A stretch of DNA of 5,685 nt from a bacterium (lineage in GTDB: Bacteria > Bacillota > Clostridia > Oscillospirales > Oscillospiraceae), in NCBI GenBank assembly GCA_004562395.1, contig SFQY01000057.1:1-5685 (forward strand), read 5' to 3'. Positions within the stretch are counted from its first letter, which is position 1. The number at the start of each line of letters is the position of its first letter. Positions 1 through 3,874 of this stretch are shown here, piece after piece. Below the pieces are notes generated by a model. That model was not told where the DNA came from. It did not search any database and saw only the letters and a program-made list of their open reading frames with translations. Both the position numbers and the translations under genes were made by a program.

Positions 1-16
1 GGTTTTTCACACTTTC

Positions 17-45
17 TTTATCCTACTTTTTGCACTATTTGTCAT
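17..45 (-). promoter_or_regulatory. Possible sigma-A promoter for a gene left of the window
   Basis: Read on the minus strand, ATGACA (40-45, five of six matches to the -35 consensus) is followed after 17 bases by GATAAA (17-22, four of six to the -10 consensus). Just upstream on that strand lie A-rich tracts (about 46-68) of the kind that act as UP elements. Transcription would run leftward out of the window, so the target gene is not visible. The -10 is imperfect and the stretch is very AT-rich, so a chance match is quite possible. Confidence 0.3.
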
Positions 46-84
46 CTTTTTTTGTTATTTTTTCCTATTTCAACTATTGATTCG

Positions 85-130
85 CATCCCGGGGGAAGGT
101 ATTGCCCACTGCGACGATAAACGATCATTT
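85..130 (-). repeat. Box-plus-hairpin repeat, copy 1 (hairpin decayed)
   Basis: The minus strand reads AAATGATCGTTTA (118-130), an 18-base spacer, then CCTTCCCCCGGG. The box matches copy 3 (5560-5572) at all 13 positions. The right arm of the hairpin is degraded, since the sequence continues as ATGCG instead of GGGAAGG, and no second hairpin follows. It appears to be a partial copy of the family seen at 3573-3821 and 5560-5670. Confidence 0.6.
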
Positions 131-204
131 ACCAAATTGCCGCACTTATGGTCGAGGGGCCCAGAGGATGTAAGTCCAGCGCGGGAGTTCGTAACGCATT
201 AGCC

Positions 205-233
205 GCGGGCCTTGCCCGCATAAACAATCATTT
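205..233 (-). repeat. Box-plus-hairpin repeat, copy 5 (different hairpin)
   Basis: The minus strand reads AAATGATTGTTTA (221-233, 12 of 13 identical to copy 1), followed almost at once by GCGGGC-AAG-GCCCGC (205-219), a 6-bp GC stem with a 3-base loop. The hairpin sequence is unrelated to the CCTTCCCCC type, yet its place relative to the box is the same. This box and copy 1 lie in direct orientation exactly 103 bases apart. Confidence 0.5.
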
Positions 234-274
234 TGCATTTTTCCTTTGGCAGGTATCCTTAACAGCTGACAGCA

Positions 275-316
275 TTGCCCCAGGGGGGGAGTTTTGGAGT
301 GCGCAGCTGGGCGATC
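275..316 (-). repeat. Diverged box-plus-hairpin repeat, copy 6
   Basis: Read on the minus strand, GATCG-CCC-AGCTGCGCAC (299-316) parallels GATCG-TTT-AGCTGCGCAC of copy 2 (3577-3594). A C7 run and GGGG (278-289) follow, capable of a short CCCC/GGGG hairpin at the expected place. The ten-base AGCTGCGCAC match plus the matching order of elements supports a shared origin, but the TTT core of the box is replaced by CCC and the upstream AAAT is lost. Confidence 0.4.
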
Positions 317-366
317 CTTTTCGGCAGCAACGATACCAGGCGGGGAACGAAAAATTATGTAAACCC

Positions 367-416
367 AAAAGACAGAAAACAAGCAGGCCCGGAAGAACCG
401 GGCCTGCTGTGTTTTT
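367..416 (-). terminator. Rho-independent terminator of the zinc-ribbon gene
   Basis: An 11-bp perfect stem, AGCAGGCCCGG (382-392) with CCGGGCCTGCT (398-408), encloses a 5-base loop. Leftward transcripts then run into TGTTTTCTGTCTTTT (367-381). On the plus strand the same stem is followed by GTGTTTTT, so it could also stop rightward transcription. It begins 13 bases beyond the stop codon of the gene at 422-700, the normal place for its terminator. Confidence 0.9.
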
Positions 417-421
417 GGCAA

Positions 422-700
422 TTAGCCGTTGGCGCGCATCTGAGCGAAGCACTCGCTGCAGTACACGGGACGGTCGGACTTGGGCTGGAAGGGAACCTTC
501 GCCTCGCCGCCGCAACGGGCACAGGTAGCGGTGAAGAACTCACGGGGGCCGCGGGTGGCGTTCTTGCGAGCGTCACGGCAAGCCTTGCAGCGCTGGGGCT
601 CGTTCTGGAAGCCGCGCTCTGCATAGAACTCCTGCTCACCGGCAGTGAACACGAATTCCTTGCCGCACTCTTTGCACACTAAAGTCTTGTCTTCGTACAT
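422..700 (-). CDS. Small protein with four CxxC pairs (double zinc ribbon)
   Basis: The 92-residue product has CxxC pairs at residues 9/12, 38/41, 60/63 and 81/84, enough for two four-cysteine zinc sites. The first half (residues 5-45, with FTAGEQEFYAERGF between the pairs) matches my memory of the probable zinc-ribbon family common in Clostridia, whose members are sometimes mislabelled cytochrome c551. The second half is a separate CARCG...YCSECF knuckle. No CxxCH haem site, signal peptide or membrane segment is present, so it should be a soluble cytoplasmic protein. The role is unknown; nucleic acid or protein binding is a guess. The ATG at 698-700 is preceded by GAGAGG with 9 bases between. 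The gene is monocistronic, with its own promoter at 805-833 and terminator at 382-408. Confidence 0.88.
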   Translation of the reverse strand: MYEDKTLVCKECGKEFVFTAGEQEFYAERGFQNEPQRCKACRDARKNATRGPREFFTATCARCGGEAKVPFQPKSDRPVYCSECFAQMRANG

Positions 701-804
701 TGGAAAATACCTCTCTTCGGTTAAATAATGCCCCGTGAAACTCCAAGATACATGTTATAACGCAGGGTCTGTTAATATTCATGGCAAAGACTGCCACGTC
801 TCGG

Positions 805-833
805 ATTATACACAAATGGCGGCATTTTGTCAA
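805..833 (-). promoter_or_regulatory. Perfect consensus sigma-A promoter for the zinc-ribbon gene
   Basis: The minus strand shows TTGACA (828-833), a 17-base spacer and TATAAT (805-810), a full match to the housekeeping consensus. Immediately upstream are T7 and A7 tracts (843-849 and 857-863) that may act as an UP element. Transcription should begin near 798, giving a leader of about 98 bases before the ATG. The leader contains a weak TGGCA/TGCCA hairpin and no recognisable riboswitch. The promoter implies strong constitutive expression. Confidence 0.85.
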
Positions 834-841
834 TCCTTTAT

Positions 842-864
842 GAAAAAAATTCCCGGTTTTTTTC
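842..864 (-). terminator. Weak A/U hairpin after ruvB, possible terminator
   Basis: Read leftward, G-A7, CCGGGAA, T7-C can fold into an 8-bp stem made almost wholly of A-U pairs, ending in a U run. It lies 58 bases after the ruvB stop. No GC-rich terminator is visible between ruvB and the next promoter, so either this stem ends the ruv transcript or some readthrough into the zinc-ribbon gene occurs. Its position directly above the -35 box means it may serve mainly as an UP element. Confidence 0.3.
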
Positions 865-921
865 TTGGTTTATGCAACTTTCCAAAGGGGAGACGAATGT
901 GCGCGCATTGGAGACGGTGCG

Positions 922-1962
922 TCAGATGGAGAACTGTGCCTGACCCTCATAGGGGATGTGCAGGTGGTCATAGGCCAGGGAGGTGACGCAGCGGCCCCGG
1001 GGCGTGCGGGTCAGGAATCCCAGCTGCATCAGGTAGGGCTCATATACGTCTTCCAGCGTCACGGCCTCCTCGCCGATGGTGGCGGCCAGGGTCTCCAGTC
1101 CCACGGGGCCGCCGTTGTAATTCTGGATGATGGCGGTGAGCATCCGGCGGTCGATGTTATCCAGGCCCAGCTTGTCCACCTCCAGCCGCCGTAGAGCCAG
1201 ATCGGCGGCCTCCTTGGTAATGGTGCCGTCTCCCATGACCTCGGCAAAGTCCCGGACCCGCCGCAGGAACCGGTTGGCGATTCGGGGGGTGCCCCGGCTC
1301 CGGGAGGCGATCTCCATGGCTCCCTCCGGAGCAATGGGCATACCCAGGATGGCGGCGGAGCGGGTGACGATCCTGGCCAGCTCCTCCGGGGTGTACAGCT
1401 CCAGCCGCAGGTTGACGCCGAAGCGGTCCCGGAGAGGGGCGGAGAGCTGACCGGCTCTGGTGGTGGCGCCCACCAGGGTGAATTTGGGCAGGTCCAGCCG
1501 GATGGAGTTGGCGCTGGGGCCTTTGCCCACGATGATGTCGATGGCAAAATCCTCCATGGCGGGGTACAGTATCTCCTCCACCACCCGGTTCAGCCGGTGG
1601 ATCTCGTCGATGAACAGGATATCCCCGGGATTCAGGTTGGTCAGCAGCGCCGCCAGGTCCCCGGGCTTTTCAATGGCGGGGCCGGAGGTGATGCGGATGT
1701 TGACCCCCATCTCATTGGCGATGACCCCTGCCAGGGTGGTCTTGCCCAAACCGGGAGGGCCGTAGAGCAGGGTGTGGTCCAGAGGCTCATTGCGCCGCCG
1801 GGCGGCCTCGATGTAGACCGACAGGTTCCCCTTGGCCTTCTCCTGGCCGGTATAGTCGGAAAGCAGCTTGGGCCGCAGACCGATCTCCCCCGCGTCCTGG
1901 GGCGCGAAGGTGGGGGAAATGATAGGACTGTTTTCCAGCTCCTGGGAAAATTCAAGACTCAT
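922..1962 (-). CDS. ruvB: Holliday junction branch migration ATPase RuvB
   Basis: RuvB is the AAA+ motor of the RuvAB complex: hexameric rings on either side of a RuvA-bound four-way junction pump DNA using ATP. The 346-residue product shows Walker A GPPGLGKT (68-75), Walker B with DEIH (119-122), sensor I GATTRAG (165-171), the arginine-finger segment PLRDRFG (176-182) and sensor II RGTPRIANR (222-230). A winged-helix DNA-binding domain follows at about 265-335, with GGPVGLETLA and EPYLMQLGFL. The length is close to the usual ~335-345 and every key residue is intact. The ATG at 1960-1962 follows AGGAGG by 7 bases. It is the last gene of the operon, 97 bases after ruvA, and that gap is filled by a palindromic repeat. 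The short N-terminal extension before residue ~25 is typical of Firmicute RuvB. Confidence 0.98.
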   Translation of the reverse strand: MSLEFSQELENSPIISPTFAPQDAGEIGLRPKLLSDYTGQEKAKGNLSVYIEAARRRNEPLDHTLLYGPPGLGKTTLAGVIANEMGVNIRITSGPAIEKPGDLAALLTNLNPGDILFIDEIHRLNRVVEEILYPAMEDFAIDIIVGKGPSANSIRLDLPKFTLVGATTRAGQLSAPLRDRFGVNLRLELYTPEELARIVTRSAAILGMPIAPEGAMEIASRSRGTPRIANRFLRRVRDFAEVMGDGTITKEAADLALRRLEVDKLGLDNIDRRMLTAIIQNYNGGPVGLETLAATIGEEAVTLEDVYEPYLMQLGFLTRTPRGRCVTSLAYDHLHIPYEGQAQFSI

Positions 1963-1989
1963 AGATGTTCCTCCTGAGACGGGAGATGC

Positions 1990-2058
1990 AAGATATGAGA
2001 TATAAGACAGCGAAGGATCACACTATCTTATATCTCGTATCTTATATCTAATATCTTT
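1990..2058 (-). repeat. AT-rich palindromic repeat between ruvA and ruvB
   Basis: AAGATATGAGATATAAGA (1990-2007) is the inverted complement of 2026-2043 with a single mismatch, which becomes a G-U pair in the leftward transcript. The two form an 18-bp stem with an 18-base loop. The unit ATCTTATATCT then repeats toward 2050, followed by AATATCTTTTTT. The element occupies most of the ruvA-ruvB gap and lies between the ruvA stop and the ruvB ribosome binding site. The left arm recurs almost unchanged at 2684-2701 between ruvC and ruvA, which indicates a dispersed repeat and not an ordinary intergenic spacer. Confidence 0.75.
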
Positions 2059-2059
2059 T

Positions 2060-2662
2060 TTAGCCTTTCATAACCATTGCCCGCAGTGCGTAGCGGACCA
2101 TTTCCTCGGTACTTGCCGTGGGGTCCACACCCTTCAATGCGGCGCTGATCTCGGCGGGGGAGTAGCCCAGCTCCTGCAAGGCCGCGTTGGCCAGAGCCGC
2201 GGCGCTGCCTGTCTGGGCTGTGGCCGCGGGGGTGGGGCCGGAGAAGTCCAGCTCCACATTGCTGCCGCCGATCTTGTCCTTCAGCTCCAGAATGATCCGC
2301 TGGGCGATCTTCTTGCCCACACCCTGGGCAGCGGTGAGCATTTTCTCGTCCCCTGTCATCACCGCCAGGGTGAAGTTCTGGGGGCCGCCGGAGGACAGGA
2401 TCGCCATGGCGGCCTTGGGTCCCACGCCGTTGACGGAGGTCAGCAGCTCGTAGCAGCGCTGCTCCTCCCGGCTGATGAAGCCATAGAGGTCAAAGGCGTC
2501 CTCCCGGATGGACTCGGTGATGTACAGTTTGGCGGACTGGTTCAGCTTCAGCTGTCCGGCGGTATAGGCGGTGACACGGCATCCATACCCCACGCCGCCG
2601 CAGTCAATGACCGCCAGCCCGGGCTCAAGCACGGCAACCGTGCCGAAAACGTAGTATAGCAT
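2060..2662 (-). CDS. ruvA: Holliday junction recognition subunit RuvA
   Basis: RuvA tetramers hold the four-way junction in an open square form and recruit RuvB. The 200-residue product (family norm about 200) has the N-terminal OB fold at 1-62 with the acidic-pin residues E54 and D55 in SIREDAFDLYGF. Two helix-hairpin-helix motifs follow: VNGVGPKAA (77-85) and GVGKKIAQRI (114-123). After a flexible Gly/Pro/Ala linker (about 132-155) comes the C-terminal domain III (156-200), which contacts RuvB. I chose the ATG at 2660-2662 because it gives the canonical MLYYVFGTV start and has GGAG 8 bases upstream. The frame is open farther upstream, but that part overlaps ruvC and reads as nonsense. It lies 76 bases after ruvC; the gap holds a degraded copy of the palindromic repeat. 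Confidence 0.97.
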   Translation of the reverse strand: MLYYVFGTVAVLEPGLAVIDCGGVGYGCRVTAYTAGQLKLNQSAKLYITESIREDAFDLYGFISREEQRCYELLTSVNGVGPKAAMAILSSGGPQNFTLAVMTGDEKMLTAAQGVGKKIAQRIILELKDKIGGSNVELDFSGPTPAATAQTGSAAALANAALQELGYSPAEISAALKGVDPTASTEEMVRYALRAMVMKG

Positions 2663-2683
2663 ATGCAAAACTCCAATTTGTTG

Positions 2684-2750
2684 AAGATATGAGATACAAG
2701 ACAGGGGATTTGTCGTACAAAGCGAAAATGCGGATCTTTTATATCTTTCC
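2684..2750 (-). repeat. AT-rich palindromic repeat between ruvC and ruvA (degraded)
   Basis: The 21-base stretch at 2684-2704 matches 1990-2010 at 20 positions. Its inverted partner at about 2734-2748 (ATCTTTTATATCTTT) is only partly complementary, so the hairpin is weaker than in the ruvA-ruvB gap. The partner arm runs into the end of ruvC: the last codons, Gly-Lys-Ile-stop, are read from the AAGATATAA of the repeat. The insertion may therefore have supplied the ruvC stop codon. Confidence 0.65.
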
Positions 2751-3236
2751 ATGCTGTGCAAGCAGGGACGTACTGGCCCGGGCGTGGCACAGGGCGATGG
2801 CGATGGCGTCGGCGGCGTCATCGGGCTTGGGCATGGCCTGCAGATGCAGCAGCCGCCGGGTCATGTCCTGGACCTGATGCTTGGTGGCGTTGCCATAGCC
2901 CACCACGGACTGCTTGACCTGCATGGGCTTATACTCAAAAACAGGCACCCCGGCCTGCCGGATGGCCAGAAGAATAACGCCCCGGCTCTGGGCCACGTTG
3001 ATGCCGGTGGTGACGTTATGTCCGAAAAACAGCTCCTCAATGGCCACGGCTTCAGGCTGGGTGGTCTTGAGCAGCTGGGTCATGTCGTTGTAGATCACTT
3101 CCAGCCGCCAGGAGAAATCCGTATTGGGAGGGGTGGTGATGGCGCCGCAGTTGAGCAGCCGGTACTGCCCCCGCTGAGCGTCGATAAGGCCGAAGCCCGT
3201 GATTCCGTAACCGGGGTCGATTCCCAGAATCCGCAT
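2739..3236 (-). CDS. ruvC: Holliday junction resolvase RuvC
   Basis: RuvC is a dimeric, magnesium-dependent endonuclease with an RNase H fold that nicks two opposing strands of a RuvAB-bound junction. The 165-residue product carries the four catalytic acids: D7 in GIDPGYG, E67 in AIEELFF, and D140 and D143 in PDDAADA. F70 matches the base-stacking phenylalanine just after the second acid. The KxxVVGYGNATKHQV stretch (108-122) is the usual C-terminal core signature. The ATG at 3234-3236 shares one base with the stop of the small upstream gene (TAATG) and has GAGAGG 9 bases before it, so the two are probably translationally coupled. The C-terminal residues GKI come from repeat-like sequence. 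The length is normal for the family. Confidence 0.97.
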   Translation of the reverse strand: MRILGIDPGYGITGFGLIDAQRGQYRLLNCGAITTPPNTDFSWRLEVIYNDMTQLLKTTQPEAVAIEELFFGHNVTTGINVAQSRGVILLAIRQAGVPVFEYKPMQVKQSVVGYGNATKHQVQDMTRRLLHLQAMPKPDDAADAIAIALCHARASTSLLAQHGKI

Positions 3237-3400
3237 TACCGGCCGCCTCTCGCGATGCTGATGACCTGAAGGATCACCAGGATCAAAAACAGAATAAATG
3301 CGATCCGGGCGCCCCAGACTTGCCAGGTCGGACGGGGAACGTAGCCCTCTTCCTTTTCCGCGGCGGTACCGGTTTCCTTGCTTTCGTCGGTTGTTTCCAT
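3236..3400 (-). CDS. Small single-span membrane protein coupled to ruvC
   Basis: This 54-residue frame opens with ATG (3398-3400), 8 bases after AGAGG, and ends in a TAA that overlaps the ruvC ATG by one base. Residues 1-21 are polar and acidic (METTDESKE..., AEKEEGY). A PRPTWQVWGARI segment (22-33) follows, then a hydrophobic helix of about 17-19 residues (AFILFLILVILQVISIA, 34-50) and a basic RGGR tail. That is a convincing single membrane anchor, with charged residues on both sides. I do not recognise a named family. Its place as first gene of the ruv operon, the good ribosome binding site and the overlap with ruvC support a real gene. It could alternatively be a leader peptide whose translation feeds ribosomes into ruvC. 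Confidence 0.75.
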   Translation of the reverse strand: METTDESKETGTAAEKEEGYVPRPTWQVWGARIAFILFLILVILQVISIARGGR

Positions 3401-3420
3401 GGAATTCACCTCTGGGGACT

Positions 3421-3429
3421 ATGATAACA
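3421..3429 (-). promoter_or_regulatory. Extended -10 promoter of the ruv operon
   Basis: The minus strand reads TGT-TATCAT: an extended -10 TGn (3427-3429) with a five-of-six -10 hexamer (3421-3426). The -35 position (about 3444-3449, TAGGAA) is poor, as is common for extended -10 promoters. Transcription would start near 3414, leaving a very short leader of about 14 bases that still contains the AGAGG ribosome binding site at 3409-3413. It is the best leftward promoter candidate between the small gene and the divergent gene. Confidence 0.5.
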
Positions 3430-3439
3430 CATTTGTTCC
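3426..3439 (-). promoter_or_regulatory. LexA/DinR-like operator overlapping the ruv promoter
   Basis: GGAACAAATGTGTT on the minus strand fits the Gram-positive SOS box CGAACRNRYGTTYG at 10 of 13 specified positions. The GAAC half is intact; the second half is GTGT instead of GTTY. It touches the -10 hexamer, where a repressor would block initiation. RuvA and RuvB are SOS-regulated in Bacillus subtilis and Escherichia coli, so control by LexA is expected, but the site is imperfect. Confidence 0.35.
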
Positions 3440-3482
3440 AAATTTCCTAGTCGGATTTTCCAAAAATCCCGGTGGAAATTTG
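3439..3482. repeat. 44-base nested dyad upstream of the ruv promoter
   Basis: The outer arms CAAATTTCC (3439-3447) and GGAAATTTG (3474-3482) are perfect 9-bp complements. Inside them GGATTTT (3453-3459) pairs with AAAATCC (3463-3469) across a 3-base loop. The unpaired parts are five and four bases. No T run follows on either strand, so this is not a standard terminator. It lies between the divergent promoters and overlaps the leftward -35 zone, which suits a regulator binding site or a cruciform. Confidence 0.55.
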
Positions 3483-3508
3483 CGGACAAAGGTCCCGTGT
3501 GTGGGGAT

Positions 3509-3537
3509 TTGACAGGGAAAGAAGAAAACGGTATAAT
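3509..3537 (+). promoter_or_regulatory. Perfect consensus sigma-A promoter for the beta-CASP gene
   Basis: TTGACA (3509-3514), a 17-base spacer and TATAAT (3532-3537) match the housekeeping consensus completely. Transcription should start near 3544. The start codon lies at 3875, so the mRNA has a leader of about 330 bases, which contains the inverted repeat element at 3573-3821. A small hairpin, ATGATCCTT (3542-3550) with AAGGTCAT (3563-3570, one bulge), would sit at the 5' end of the transcript. Confidence 0.85.
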
Positions 3538-3572
3538 AAACATGATCCTTGCTGGTTGACTGAAGGTCATAT

Positions 3573-3821
3573 CAATGATCGTTTAGCTGCGCACCCGAAA
3601 AGCCTTCCCCCTCGGGGGAAGGTGCTTAAGTAGCGCACACTGGGGCGGATGAGGGGCCACCGTACCAAAGGTTTTCATCCCAGGCAAACAGGAGTAATTT
3701 GTTGGAAATTCTCCATTTTTTTACTGCTGCGGTAATTGCCACGTTTCCCCCCTCATCCGTCACGGCTTCGCCGTGCCACCTTCCCCCGAGGGGGAAGGTT
3801 TTGGGGCGTAAACTACCATTT
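3573..3821. repeat. Composite inverted element: two box-plus-hairpin repeats face to face
   Basis: The left half (copy 2, plus strand) has CAATGATCGTTTA (3573-3585), the hairpin CCTTCCCCCTCGGGGGAAGG (3603-3622) and CGGATGAGGGG (3646-3656). The right half (copy 4, minus strand) has AAATGGTAGTTTA (3809-3821, 11 of 13), the same hairpin (3779-3798), a second hairpin CACGGC-TTC-GCCGTG (3761-3775) and CGGATGAGGGG (3749-3759). The order of parts is the same in both halves, read inward. About 92 bases of unrelated sequence lie between them, with no gene. The second hairpin is poorly kept in the left half. The arrangement resembles paired REP/BIME or MITE elements. It fills most of the gene-free stretch before the beta-CASP gene. 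Confidence 0.8.
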
Positions 3822-3874
3822 ACCGGTATATTGTCTGCGTATTTGTTTCCTATTTCCCACAGGAGGTGTTTGAC

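Larger units (their letters stand above)
1..381. other. Gene-free intergenic region with clustered short repeats
   Basis: No reading frame here has a ribosome binding site, a recognisable domain or a plausible start, so I call no gene. The first ~84 bases are T-rich on the plus strand. Between about 85 and 320 lie three box-plus-hairpin elements, all pointing leftward (85-130, 205-233 and a diverged one at about 275-316). The remainder, about 321-366, shows nothing I can name. The mixed base composition and repeat content suggest decayed mobile or repeat DNA rather than coding sequence. Confidence 0.6.

Noticed and set aside
85..233. Boxes ending in GTTTA as integron attC sites
   Set aside because: They lack the paired R/L boxes of attC (the RYYYAAC and GTTRRRY ends are not found together), and no integrase is in the window.
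146..528. Several overlapping frames of 90-130 codons near the left end
   Set aside because: They overlap each other on both strands, cross the terminator and repeats, and have no recognisable domain or ribosome binding site.
2663..2821. Upstream extension of the ruvA frame (253 codons in all)
   Set aside because: The extra residues overlap the end of ruvC and the repeat, look non-coding, and the internal ATG at 2660-2662 has the canonical RuvA start with a ribosome binding site.
3603..3798. Repeated hairpins as a CRISPR array
   Set aside because: Copies are inverted, too few and without regularly spaced unique spacers; no cas genes are present.
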